From JAKAVN01 sp963734845 (GTDB lineage Bacteria > Desulfobacterota > Binatia > Binatales > Binataceae): a DNA stretch of 64,000 nucleotides. The stretch is taken from positions 1 through 64,000 of the forward strand of contig CAVTIS010000003.1 of NCBI GenBank assembly GCA_963734845.1, given 5' to 3'. The stretch's first letter is position 1, and each line of letters begins with the position of its first letter. Positions 25,540-34,647 of the stretch are shown piece by piece. Under the pieces are notes generated by a model that ran no database searches, was not told the origin of the DNA, and saw nothing but the letters and a program-made list of their open reading frames with translations. Made by a program: the position numbers and the translations under genes.

Positions 25540-25910
25540 CAGGAACCGTTAAGATCCCTCGCCCTCTTCTTCTGCTCCGGAGCGCGAAGAGGATGGACGC
25601 GTTTACCTGATCTGGACCAAAGCTTCTCTGCTTAAGTTTGCATCGAGGGTGACAGCGCTGAATCCCGGCGTGCACTTGTCGAGGCCTTGTAGGAGAATCC
25701 ATTCGCCCCTCCTACCTGCTGGCCGGTCGTTCAGGGTGTCCATCCTCGAGGGTTCACTCCACACGACGGTTTGCTCAATCAACGCGCGTGCGGCGATCTG
25801 ACAAGATTCGGAATTAGGAGTTCCGCCCTCTCCGTGTTTGCACGAACACCTCATTGCTGCATTTAATTGCTGGAAGATGATGACGGTGATCCTTAGCGCC
25901 TTAACGATCT

Positions 25911-26900
25911 TTGCGGTTGCTCGGCCCAATCCTCGTAAAGCCGATCGAACGCAACGTCGAGTTCTTCTTCCTAGTAGCCGGGTTTGTCATCTCGGTAGCG
26001 ATGGGGCAATTTAGTTTCGCGCTTGTGCGAACTGCGTTGAGCGAGCCGATACCCTTGACCTCGGCGATCCTGGTCTTCGGCATCGCATTCCGCTTGCTGC
26101 AAGTATACCTCGACCGGCTCTTCTCAGAAGCAGTCAGAATGCTCGGCCAGCGCTGGTTGTGCTTTGGCTTAACGATCATCTTGGGTCTGCTTGCTGGCTT
26201 CATCACCGCGGTGGTGGCGGCACTGGTTTTCGCGGAAGCGCTCTCCCTCCTTAGGCTAGATCGAACTGCGGAGATTGCCGCGACAGTGTTCGGATGCTTT
26301 GCGATCGGGCTCGGCGGGGGCATGACGCCCCTAGGTATGCCGGCTAGCACACTGGTTCTGACCGCGCTAAATGCCGATTTCTGGTACCTCGCGCGACTTG
26401 TCGGTCCGTTCGTGATCGCGGGAATCGTATTGGTCGCAATACCCATTCTCTTCCTACCGGTGGGAGAAGGTGAGCCCGCGCCGCCTACCATCACGGAGAG
26501 CGATTCCTGGGTGCCTGTCGTAATTCGGGCAGGTAGAGTATATATCTTCGTCGTCGGGCTGGTCGGACTTTCGGCCGGTCTCAGGCCCGTGGTTGACGCA
26601 TACGTGAGCCACCTTCCTAGCGCCTTACTATTCTGGTTCAACACTCTCTCGGCGGTTGTCGATAATGCTACCCTCGCCGCAGTCGAGATCGGGCCAGCGT
26701 TGAGCTTACATCAGCAGCGCTCCGCGATGCTTAGTCTGCTGATCAGCGGTGGGATGCTTATTCCCGGCAATATACCTAATATCGTCGCCGCGGGCCGACT
26801 GGGAATCAATAGCCGTGACTGGGCAGGGCATAGCCTGGGCACCGGGATGGTGCTACTGATTTTGTGTTTCGTAGTTTTGAAGATGTTAGCCGTTTTCTAA
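25911..26900 (+). CDS. DUF1646 family predicted cation transporter, right copy, N-terminus frameshifted
   Basis: 329 residues from a TTG at 25911, with about ten hydrophobic segments and the same blocks as the left copy: KPIERNVEFFF, GFITAVVAALVF, GGGMTPLGMPAS, TLSAVVDNATLAAVEIGP, GGMLIPGNIPNIVAAG. The first helix is incomplete. Starting at ATG 25877 or 25880 another frame reads MTVILSALTIFAV, which fits the missing start (left copy MVTLALATLVIVVV); one extra base near 25918 joins the two. So either translation starts at TTG 25911 or the gene carries a one-base insertion (or a sequencing error). Followed 119 bases later by usp. Confidence 0.78.
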   Translation: MRLLGPILVKPIERNVEFFFLVAGFVISVAMGQFSFALVRTALSEPIPLTSAILVFGIAFRLLQVYLDRLFSEAVRMLGQRWLCFGLTIILGLLAGFITAVVAALVFAEALSLLRLDRTAEIAATVFGCFAIGLGGGMTPLGMPASTLVLTALNADFWYLARLVGPFVIAGIVLVAIPILFLPVGEGEPAPPTITESDSWVPVVIRAGRVYIFVVGLVGLSAGLRPVVDAYVSHLPSALLFWFNTLSAVVDNATLAAVEIGPALSLHQQRSAMLSLLISGGMLIPGNIPNIVAAGRLGINSRDWAGHSLGTGMVLLILCFVVLKMLAVF

Positions 26901-27019
26901 AAGTGTTAAGGTTGGCAGACGCTCTGAGCTGCAACACTGCTATATTGGCAGGGCAATTACTAAGGTAGGCCATCCTCGCGTACGCAAAACCCACGTTCGA
27001 GGCATCGCGGAGAAACACA

Positions 27020-27451
27020 ATGAAAATAGAGCGGATTCTGGTACCTGTGGACTTTTCCGAACATTCTTTAGCGGCGCTAAAATATGCGACCGAACTTGCT
27101 CGCGAGCATGAGTCCGAAGTGTTGCTCGTTCACGTAGTTGAGCCGTTACCTTACGGGATCGCGCGTTGGGATGAGCCCACCAAATTGCTCGAGCATTATG
27201 GTGAGGTAGCATTGGGCGAGCTCAGGCGTTTCGAGAAAGAAGCAACGCAGATCTACCCACAATGTCGCAGCGAACTCCACTTTGGCGTCGTTCACGAAGT
27301 GATCGGCGAGCTCGTGAGCAAGCTCACGGTCGACCTTATAGTCATCTCTATGCGCGGAACAACTCACTTGCTGGATCTTTTGATCGGCGGTACTGCTGAA
27401 AAAATCTTGCGACACGCACCATGCCCCGTCCTCAGGATACGCACAGTCTGA
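27020..27451 (+). CDS. Universal stress protein (UspA family), right copy
   Basis: 143 residues, closely similar to the protein at 10835 over its whole length: MKIERILVPVDFSEHSLAAL, VLLVHVVEPLPYGIARW, SELHFGVVHEVIGELVSKL, VDLIVISMRGTTHLLDLLIGG and KILRHAPCPVLRIR. It has one Usp domain with the nucleotide-binding glycine pattern. It follows the DUF1646 gene on the same strand. The pair keeps the same order as on the left, supporting a functional link. Confidence 0.93.
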   Translation: MKIERILVPVDFSEHSLAALKYATELAREHESEVLLVHVVEPLPYGIARWDEPTKLLEHYGEVALGELRRFEKEATQIYPQCRSELHFGVVHEVIGELVSKLTVDLIVISMRGTTHLLDLLIGGTAEKILRHAPCPVLRIRTV

Positions 27452-27506
27452 CTATTATAATTCGGAAAGTGCGATTAAAACTTTGAGCGATTGCTATAAC
27501 GCAGTC

Positions 27507-27522
27507 CGGCCCGCTGGGGCCG
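27507..27522 (+). terminator. GC-rich hairpin after usp
   Basis: CGGCCC-GCTG-GGGCCG, a six-pair stem 55 bases behind the usp stop. It could end the DUF1646-usp transcript, but no T tract follows. Confidence 0.3.
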
Positions 27523-27824
27523 CGTTCGGCTATTGTCATTACTGGAGTAACCGCTAGTCCGCGCGCACGCGGGTATTTCGCCGGAAAGTCTCAATTATCT
27601 TCTGACGGTCCAGGCTCTTGCATGACTAGCTTCTCTTCAAATCCCCCTCTTCCTGCGAGCGGTAGCGACATTGCGGGGCCGGAGCGGGCATGTATATCGT
27701 TGTCCCAAGGTGAACAAGCCAATGGTAACAAACAACAGGTCAACTGGGGAGACGAAGTGCTGGTAGTGCTGTCGCGCGAGAACTCGACCAACTCAGAAAG
27801 AAAGCCAAGGAACTGACGCTCAAG

Positions 27825-28361
27825 TTGGAGCGGCCAGTAAACGGGAGCAGCTACTCGAATCAGGCGCGTGCCAACGTCGCGGAACTGAAGGTGGAACTCG
27901 GGCGCAAAACGGTGGACTTCAGGCGCAGGTCCGGAGAACTCAAGAAGCTCGTCGAAGAATCAGCTCATCGAGCCGCTGCGATCATCCGCGGTGACACCCA
28001 GCATGCCACAGAGCCTGTTGAGGCTGAACCCACAGCCTCGCGGCACCATGAGAGCTGGGTTCGGAGGGCGGTCCGAGCGATAAGCCATCACCAAACGGTC
28101 AAAGCAAGCAAGGGAGCCTCATGTGAAAATCGGATTGCTCGCGTTCGTTATCGACAGCACCGCAAACCCCGCGGCGGTCGCGCGCAAGGCCGAGGCGTTG
28201 GGCTTCGAATCGGTGGCTGCCGGAACACCCCCCGCAAGTCGGCGGATTGCACCATCGCTACCAGCGCCTTGCGGCCTGACGGCACCAACTACTGCTTGCC
28301 ATTGGTTGCGCGACGGCCGATACCACACGGTCTGCGTACGACGACTCTGCAAAATGAATGA
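27825..28361 (+). CDS. Hypothetical ORF with a coiled-coil start
   Basis: The frame is open from 27729 and reads ARELDQLRKKAKELTLKLER before the first usable start (TTG 27825), then VAELKVELGRKTVDFRRRSG and ELKKLVEESAHRAAAII; these are heptad-like. After about residue 90 it becomes arginine-rich and overlaps an LLM-oxidoreductase fragment in another frame. I take the first part as the remains of a small coiled-coil protein. Function unknown. Confidence 0.25.
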   Translation: MERPVNGSSYSNQARANVAELKVELGRKTVDFRRRSGELKKLVEESAHRAAAIIRGDTQHATEPVEAEPTASRHHESWVRRAVRAISHHQTVKASKGASCENRIARVRYRQHRKPRGGRAQGRGVGLRIGGCRNTPRKSADCTIATSALRPDGTNYCLPLVARRPIPHGLRTTTLQNE

Positions 28362-28377
28362 TGCCTTGCAAATCTAA
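28123..28377 (+). pseudogene. N-terminal fragment of an LLM-class oxidoreductase
   Basis: MKIGLLAFVIDSTANPAAVA then RKAEALGFESV is the start of a luciferase-like (F420- or flavin-dependent) monooxygenase: first strand, helix and the LGFES motif that begins the TIM barrel. After residue 32 the family sequence stops and the remainder is unrelated. A GGAG-like AGGGAG precedes the ATG. A C-terminal fragment of a member of the same class is at 56.6-57.0 kb. Confidence 0.55.
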
Positions 28378-28485
28378 ACGTTCGGAGGGTCCAGCCGGGA
28401 ACAAAACATCCCGATCGCCTAGGCTTTCCGCGGGCATAGTTCCTGCTCTGTAAGCGATCGAGGTTACCAAACCAAAAAAGCGTGC

Positions 28486-28806
28486 ATGAAGAGAATAGAA
28501 GCGGTAATCATGCGCTCGGCCCTAGACGACTTTCACCGATGCGCCAGGCAGCTTGGAATTTTCGGATTCGACTTATCTGAGGAACAGACCAAACGCAGAG
28601 ACCACCAACGACTCGCTATAGCCCACGACTGTACTTCCGACACCACATCGAGGCTTAAAGTAGATTTCGCGGTCCCCGATGAAGAGACTAAGCCCTCCAT
28701 TCACGCCGTTCTCGAATCCGTCCATCCGGACAGCATCGCAATCTTCAAATTTGACCAGGATACACGGCCGAAAACGGCAACACGGCGCCTCGCAATACAC
28801 CCCTAA
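28486..28806 (+). CDS. PII-like signalling protein, diverged right copy
   Basis: 106 residues. MKRIEAVIMRSALDDFHRCA, LGIFGFDL and the strand RLKVDFAVPDEE match the PII-like protein at 10103 (MKRIEAVITPWALDAFKEAA, LGISEFD, RLRLEFLLFDD) and the general PII plan. The T-loop has lost the YRGxE motif, so target binding or modification must differ. It is the last gene of the right-hand module and keeps the order DUF1646-usp-PII-like. Confidence 0.55.
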   Translation: MKRIEAVIMRSALDDFHRCARQLGIFGFDLSEEQTKRRDHQRLAIAHDCTSDTTSRLKVDFAVPDEETKPSIHAVLESVHPDSIAIFKFDQDTRPKTATRRLAIHP

Positions 28807-29009
28807 AATTTAGCTGATTGCTTAGGCGAACGCGGCGAGGTTGGCTGTCCGAACCACGATGGAATGGGTCGTGCTACCAGGAGAACTTGCGCGTACCGGT
28901 GCAGTTAAGGCAGCAGGCTATGTACCGATCCCGGGTGCGATGGAAAAATCAGGCCCCTGAGCTTGTCGGAGTCGCGGCGCGCGACCATTCTGCCCCGCGA
29001 GGTACGTGG

Positions 29010-30359
29010 ATGAACCGGGGTATGATCGGTTCGCGCGAGATCGTTATCGTCTCGTTGCTGGGACTTTTGACGACGTCGTCGTCAATCTTGGGCTCGCCGC
29101 TCTCGGTCTGTATGTTCCACTCTCCAAGCGCCTGCTGGCTTGTGTTCTGGCCTTTGCCGCCGGCGCCCTCATCAGTGCGCTGGCCATCGAATTGGCGTTC
29201 GAAGGCGCCCAAGATCTACATCAGCAGGGCTTCGACGCCAATGCGGCATGGGCGTTCATTGGCAGTGGCTTCGCCCTCGGTTCCATCATCTATTATTTCA
29301 CCTCTTTGTTCCTCGACCAGAAGGGGGCGGCGATACGCTACCCGACACGATTTCGCGAATCTGCTCGGGACGCAAGGAGAAGGACGCGAAGGAGACGATC
29401 CGACTGCTGTCGAAATGTGATCTGCTGCGCCATTTGCCGCCCGAAGAAGTCGAACGAATCCTTCCGTTCGTCCGCACGCGCCACCTGGACGATGGTGAGA
29501 TTCTCTTCCATGCGGGCGATGCAGGAGACGCGCTCTACATCGTGACACAGGGCAAGGTAGACGTGTTGTCGGCCGCAGTCGGCGAGCAGCTCAATGGACA
29601 TGTTATCAAAGAAAGGCTCGCGGAACTGGGCGAAGGACAGGCATTCGGAGAGATGGCCCTCCTCAGCGGAGAGCCACGTACTGCCACAATTCAATCAGCC
29701 GCTCAAACGGACCTGTTGGAAATCGGCAAGGAAGACTTTGATCGCCTCGTTGCGAACAACTGTGAGTTGGCCACCGAGGTGGAGCGGCTTAGCCACGAGC
29801 GCGCGATCAGGAATCTCAGCTCCGGCGGCGCTAATCCTTCGCAGTGGGCCAAGGTTGCGGCCAGCAATCTGGAGCATCTGAGCAGGAGCGAAGCGAAAAG
29901 GATCCTGGCCGAAGCCAGTCAGGGAGCAGGATTGGCAATTGTTCTCGGAAACATTCTGGATACGATTCCTGGATGCCTCGTGATCGGTGCGAAGTTCGTC
30001 GGGGTGGAAAGCTTGTCGATTACTCTCATCGTAAGGATGTTCGTGGGTGGGATCCCCGAGGCAGCGGCGAGTGCTTCGATGCTTAAGAAAGCTGGGTACA
30101 AAACCTTCGCGATTTTTGCCCTCTGGTCGACGGTTCTTGTCGCCGGAGTTGCGGCAGCAGCGGCCGGGAAAATATTCATCGGCTCCGGGTCGCACGTGGC
30201 AGTTTTCTTTCAAGCGGTAGCGGGGGGCGCGGTGCTCGCCCTGGTTGCTCACGCAATGATTCCGGAATCGATCCACGCGGGTGGACCCTGATCGTGCTGC
30301 CGGCCGTCGCCGGCTTTCTCTTCGCACTATGGCTCGTTCTGACGCAGTCGTTGGTGTGA
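29010..30359 (+). pseudogene. ZIP-like metal permease with inserted cyclic-nucleotide-binding domain, three frameshifts
   Basis: Pieced together from ATG 29010: VIVSLLGLLTT; shift near 29080; NLGLAALGLYV, LLACVLAFAAGALISALAIE and FIGSGFALGSIIYYF; shift near 29365; then a full cNMP domain (LRHLPPEEVERILPF, GEILFHAGDAGDALYIVTQG, GEGQAFGEMALLSGEPRTAT), NILDTIPGCLVIGA, GGIPEAAASASMLKKAGY and HAMIPESIHAGG; shift near 30288; VLPAVAGFLFALWLVLTQSL and stop at 30357. The membrane parts resemble ZIP transporter halves, with the sensor domain in the cytoplasmic loop. An intact version would be about 445 residues. As assembled it cannot be made as one protein. Confidence 0.68.
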
Positions 30360-31015
30360 ACTCTATTATTAGCATTAATGTGGATCGCTGAGATTATGCA
30401 GCATTATACCGAATTGCAGACGGCTCGGATGCGGCTCGGATCGGCTAAGACTTCCGCTACTATGCTCCAGCATCTTGCACAATTCGGGTGGTTCGTCGTG
30501 ACACGCGTATGGACCTGGGTTGGCGTCCCAATCACGTTCTGGGGCTTGTTGCCGTCTGATGTTCAGCAAAAGCTCACTGGCAATTACTGGCCATCGTCTA
30601 GGAAGCTCGGCATCCGGCGCAGCGCCAGCAACATTTCGTAGACCCGCTAAGTATCGCTGCGGTCGTTCGCGGTTCGCGTGGACGCCACGGCGGTCCGCTA
30701 AATCCCGGCCTCTCCTTCGAGACTCTTGCAACCGATTCCGCGACGAATTGGGCAAAGGGCCCAATCCTTCACAAACCTTGTGCGGGCGAAATCTTCGCCG
30801 CGAACCAACTCAACCGTCCCAAGCGTCAGATGAAGGCCGAGATCCGCGGCAGCGTCTAACTTAAGAGGGAACAGTCCGATGCTTTCTCTGAAATCCGAAC
30901 TACGTCCGGTTCGGACAGTCCACGAAATACTCGCCCTGTCGTCTAGTATGTGATAAACCCTAAAAACCACAAGCCCTGTCTGCCACGATTGGGTATTTTT
31001 CGGTAGGGGCATACC
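30360..31015. other. Intergenic stretch without a supported gene
   Basis: Open frames exist on both strands (30378-30641 plus, 30375-30764 minus) but neither has a recognisable motif, and they overlap antiparallel. Nothing else is visible. A TAGGGGCA site just before 31016 is the likely ribosome-binding site of the next gene. Confidence 0.35.
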
Positions 31016-32293
31016 ATGGACCAGCTCAAGACAATCGAGAACCACGTTGCGGAGACTACGGAGAGAGTTTCATCGGTCTATGTGCCTCCGCTCCAACTCA
31101 CAGAAGGGCAACCACCACCCATCGCTGCGAACGGCGGTTTATCCTACATGTCGTTCGATCGAGACGGGGATGCCGGAACTGCTGCAGCGACGGAGGCGGC
31201 GCTCCGCCAGATTGCCGAGGGGGACGGGCAGGCGCTTATCGACATGCTCGAAAACGCTCCCTCCCGCCCGATCGAGACCAAGTGGGGCGTCGGGTTTCGT
31301 AGCTACTCAGAGTGTCTGGAACATATTCGGGCGAACAACATCGAAGCCCCTGAAGGCGGCGTAACGGTTCCGCTGCGCTATACGGTCTACGCGCAGCCGT
31401 CCTACTCCATCGTCTCGTCCAACGCGCTCTGGCGAGATCCCACGCGCGCGGCCGAGGCAAAAGCGTTGCGCAAAGAAGAGCAGGAAATCGGGCGCCGATG
31501 CCTCTATTTTCCGCAGGTGTTGCGCGATGCGCGACGAATGGAGGAGTACTACCCGGGCCTCTCGCCCAACAGCCCCGCGTGCATGGATAAGCTTGGCCTT
31601 GCGCTGGCGCACTGCCAGTCCAAGTGCGAGAACTTCTACGACGCGGCTGAGGTGGAGCGGGTTTTCTACCCGGAGATGGAGAAGCTCCTCTTGGGGTTTT
31701 TCCCGGACGCGACGGATGCGCTCGTGTACAACCACGACGTGTTTGACAGGGACTACAAGGGCGACCGCACAGAGGATCAGAACAACAAGAACCCGGGTGT
31801 GAACGCCAACTATGCCTACATCGTGCACAACGACCTGAACGACAACAGCGGCCGCGTGCGCTGCCGCGAGCTGCTCACGAAGAACCTACGGAACTTCGGG
31901 CGCGAGCAGCACTACACGGAGGAGCAGGCCGACGCGAAGATGTCGCGGCGGTTCGTGTCGATCAACCTCGCCAAGCCGATGGAGACGGTGCGCCAGAACC
32001 CCTTCGTGCTCTGCGCCTGGCCCTCTTTCGCCGACCAACCCTACATCACCAACTACCGCGTCTACGACGACCGGGTCGGCGAGACCACCCGCTTCACCTA
32101 CCGACCCGACCACGAGTGGTATTGGTTTCCCCAGCAGAAGCCCACTGAGGTCTCGATGCTCAAGTGCTACGACTCTGTCACCGACGGTTCCGTCTCGCGC
32201 TGGTCTTTCCACACTGCCTGCATCGACCCAACCGCGCCCGACGACGCTCCCTGCCGCAAGAACGTCGTGGTCCGAGCCTTTATCTTCTTCTAA
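31016..32293 (+). CDS. CmcJ/NvfI-family oxidoreductase
   Basis: 425 residues. The C-terminal half carries the marks of the CmcJ/NvfI/GA4-desaturase-like family: RRFVSINLAKPMETVRQNPF, a central RVYDDRVGET, DHEWYWFPQQKPTEVSMLK, CYDSVTDGSVSR, FHTACIDPTAPDDAPCRK and the end VVVRAFIFF. The family includes fungal hydroxylases and desaturases and Nocardia CmcJ of cephamycin synthesis; NvfI is a non-haem iron/2-oxoglutarate enzyme. The N-terminal 100 residues are less conserved. Codons in the second half end strongly in G or C compared with neighbours, which suggests transfer. No biosynthetic cluster surrounds it, so the substrate is unknown. Confidence 0.75.
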   Translation: MDQLKTIENHVAETTERVSSVYVPPLQLTEGQPPPIAANGGLSYMSFDRDGDAGTAAATEAALRQIAEGDGQALIDMLENAPSRPIETKWGVGFRSYSECLEHIRANNIEAPEGGVTVPLRYTVYAQPSYSIVSSNALWRDPTRAAEAKALRKEEQEIGRRCLYFPQVLRDARRMEEYYPGLSPNSPACMDKLGLALAHCQSKCENFYDAAEVERVFYPEMEKLLLGFFPDATDALVYNHDVFDRDYKGDRTEDQNNKNPGVNANYAYIVHNDLNDNSGRVRCRELLTKNLRNFGREQHYTEEQADAKMSRRFVSINLAKPMETVRQNPFVLCAWPSFADQPYITNYRVYDDRVGETTRFTYRPDHEWYWFPQQKPTEVSMLKCYDSVTDGSVSRWSFHTACIDPTAPDDAPCRKNVVVRAFIFF

Positions 32294-32701
32294 GAAGACA
32301 AGAAGACGCCGCGGGGAGAGGGAGTAGAGCTACCATCCGAAATATCCATGCTCTACCAATGGGGTGGATAAGGATTAGGCTCAGTGCTGATTTTTTCCAA
32401 CCTCAAAAGCATCGCGTTCGCTTCTGTACGGTACTGGTCAGACAGCCCGAGGGTCGGTATAAGTCCGCATTCCAGATTTTGAACGACGGCTGGAGGGGAT
32501 GGGGGCACACACTCGCTGAAGTGAGTCTCAAAGGGCCGCCGCAAAAACTTCTGGGATATAAAGGTGCGCGAGAAATCGCCATGGAGGCGGACGTACAGCT
32601 AATACCTGGACCAGACCTGCTGTGTGGCAACCAGCTTAGTCATTTGCTGGTCCGCGCATTGATATCTCAGCCGATTGCGGCGAGTTTGGCGCTTCGGCAA
32701 C

Positions 32702-32953
32702 CTACAAATCGTAGTCCCGCTGCAAGTTCAGCCATAGCTTTGCGGTGGTGCCGAAGAAAGATCCGAGCCCAAAGGCAGCTTCGGCCGTGATGTCAAGTTT
32801 CCCATGAATAACGGCATCAATCTGACTCGGCGGCAAGCGCATCGCCAAGGCGAGTTCATTCATGCCAATCAGGTGCGGTCTCGTGAAATCCTGCAACAGG
32901 ATATCGCCAGGATGAATGGGCGATAGTAAGTCACGTTCTTTGTCGGCGACCAC
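32702..32953 (-). CDS. higA: HigA-type antitoxin
   Basis: 83 residues from a GTG at 32953, perhaps from a start further in. PIHPGDILLQDFTRPHLIG, NELALAMRLPPSQIDAVIHG and ITAEAAFGLGSFFGTTAKLW then LNLQRDYDL are the HigA XRE-type helix-turn-helix pattern. It normally binds and silences the HigB mRNA-cleaving toxin encoded just upstream. Here the toxin gene is deleted internally and its last codons run in frame into this gene. Confidence 0.82.
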   Translation of the reverse strand: MVADKERDLLSPIHPGDILLQDFTRPHLIGMNELALAMRLPPSQIDAVIHGKLDITAEAAFGLGSFFGTTAKLWLNLQRDYDL

Positions 32954-33128
32954 CAGATTTCCAGGAACATTGCTGCGGACTAAATCAACGTCGTACGCAT
33001 CATGACTTCGCCACTCGAAACAGATCTGCTAGGCATGACTGATTCGAATACTGTGATGACTCGTCCTCTCGCGTGTTACCGGTTCTAGACAGTTTTCCGG
33101 TGCCACGAGATCGGAATGCCTTGATCAT
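32954..33128 (-). pseudogene. higB: HigB toxin remnant with internal deletion
   Basis: The minus strand from ATG 33128 reads MIKAFRSRGTGKLSRTGNTR, the HigB start. About 15 codons later, after a stop, another frame reads QICFEWRSHDAYDVDLV, the HigB end (usually RICFxW...DVEIVDYH). The central 45 or so residues, including most of the active site, are gone. The tail is in frame with HigA without a stop. So the toxin is inactive. Confidence 0.62.
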
Positions 33129-33377
33129 GATCCGCACTCCGTCAGACCCGTGAATTCCTTAGTCAGACCCCTCAATGCCCTTGGATTCCATGCAGCCAAG
33201 TCATCGAAGACCCGTCTGTGCGAATCGATGCTTGGAAATATCGCGGCGCTCTCGCGACGTCGGCCATTACCGTCTACCTGAGACCCGCAGGTTGACATTC
33301 TTACCTGATGTGCTGTACGCCTTAGCCGTTAGTTGCAGGTGAGGGCAGGTATCGGCTGAACCTGCAGATTATCCAAC

Positions 33378-33433
33378 CTGTGTGTGGCGAATTACTGATT
33401 TTCGGCACCAATCAGTAATTCGCCACACGCAGG
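33378..33433. repeat. 56-bp mini-element made of two IS ends
   Basis: CCTGTGTGTGGCGAATTACT (start) and, inverted, CCTGCGTGTGGCGAATTACT (end) face each other across a nine-base loop; the inner 19-base arms 33382-33400 and 33410-33428 are perfect. They match the terminal repeats (CCTGTCTGTGGCGAATT type) of the IS that begins only 15 bases away, so this looks like a copy with its centre deleted. Confidence 0.7.
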
Positions 33434-33447
33434 TCGCAGGTTTGAGA

Positions 33448-34647
33448 CCTGTCTGTGTCGAATTCCAATTCAGGCGGCAGTTGGAGTCTGAAATAAGCCG
33501 TTGCAATGTTGTCGCCAGGAATATGACTCAAGTTTTGCCATTGGCGGTGGGGGCGCGCCGCTCCGTTGGGCTGGCGTAGCTCCGGCCAACCCGCTGTGAC
33601 ACCGGTGTAGGTTGTAATAGGCTTTGTAATTCTCGAGCTTCCGCTCAAGATCACTTTGGTTCCAAAATAGGATCCGATCGAGATACTCGCGCCGCACCGT
33701 CCCGATAAGTCGCTCGACGAAAGCATGGGAACGAGGCGTACAGGGAATGGCTTTGATCTCATCAACTTCAAGCACACGAAGATTCGCGAGCCACTGATGA
33801 AAGCGAAACAATGGATCGTGATCTGAAGAGAGGCACCGCGGCGGTGTCTTCTTCGCGATCGCGCGATTGAACATCCGGCAGATGACGGAACCGTCGAGAT
33901 TTGCCACCGAGACGCCAAAGCCGATGATGCGACGGGTGAAGACGTCCATCACGACCATGACCCAGTAGCTTTTGAGCAGAATCGATTCGCAACGAAAGAA
34001 GTCGACGCTCCACAACCTGTCCTTAGCGTGCCCGATGACGGTGAGCCACGAAGGACCATCACCGCCTGGTACCGGTCTGTAGTGCTGAATGAGTATGCGT
34101 CGGACGATATCTTTATTGATCTCGACAGCGAATGCTCTCGATATATGCTCGGCAATCTTGCGGCAGCCGAAGCAGGGATTTCGCCGCTTCATCTCGATAA
34201 CCGCAGCAATGAGTTCTTTTGACGGACCTTTGGGTCCGGGGCGCCGGCGCTTTCTCGGGCTATAGAGCAGGCCATACTTGCGCTTCACCAGAGCGTGGTG
34301 AAGGCACAGAAGGGTGGAAGGCTTCAGTATCACAGCCATCTTGCTCAGGCGTTTGGGTGACACCAAAAGCGCGCAAACTCCCAGCACCAGCCGATCCCAT
34401 GAGGTCAGATTCGGCGCACGACGCTGCGCACGCTTCATGATGAGCAGCTGGTGTTTGACCGCCAGTGATTCGGCCGCCACCGCGCCAAGGCCGCCCCGGG
34501 TGCCAAGCTTTGCCAGGGTCACCAACAGATGGGCGATCAAGATGAATGGTTCTCGCATGAAAGCGAACTTTAACGGTAAGTGAAGGATTCACAAGATTGC
34601 GCTACTGAAGTATTTTCTGCCAGATTCAGCAATTCGCCACAGACAGG
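33448..34647. mobile_element. 1.2-kb insertion sequence with DDE transposase
   Basis: Terminal inverted repeats CCTGTCTGTGTCGAATTCCA (left, 33448) and CCTGTCTGTGGCGAATTGCT (right end at 34647, reversed) enclose 1200 bases holding one transposase gene. No clear target duplication is visible. I cannot assign an IS family name from memory. Confidence 0.75.
33470..34558 (-). CDS. Integrase-core (DDE) transposase
   Basis: 362 residues. The N-terminal region is basic with PGPKGPSKELIAAVIEMKRR and CFGCRKIAEHISRAF (helix-turn-helix). The rve-type catalytic core follows with the three acids in WSVDFFRCES, LSSDHDPLF and AFVERLIGTVRREYLD; the family end YNLHRCHSGLAGATPAQR is present. The frame is intact, so the element may be active. 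Stop codon lies 22 bases inside the left repeat. Confidence 0.9.
   Translation of the reverse strand: MREPFILIAHLLVTLAKLGTRGGLGAVAAESLAVKHQLLIMKRAQRRAPNLTSWDRLVLGVCALLVSPKRLSKMAVILKPSTLLCLHHALVKRKYGLLYSPRKRRRPGPKGPSKELIAAVIEMKRRNPCFGCRKIAEHISRAFAVEINKDIVRRILIQHYRPVPGGDGPSWLTVIGHAKDRLWSVDFFRCESILLKSYWVMVVMDVFTRRIIGFGVSVANLDGSVICRMFNRAIAKKTPPRCLSSDHDPLFRFHQWLANLRVLEVDEIKAIPCTPRSHAFVERLIGTVRREYLDRILFWNQSDLERKLENYKAYYNLHRCHSGLAGATPAQRSGAPPPPMAKLESYSWRQHCNGLFQTPTAA

Noticed and set aside
33382..33428. Perfect 19-bp hairpin as a transcription terminator
   Set aside because: There is no T tract, and both arms equal the ends of the neighbouring IS, so a mobile-element origin explains it better.
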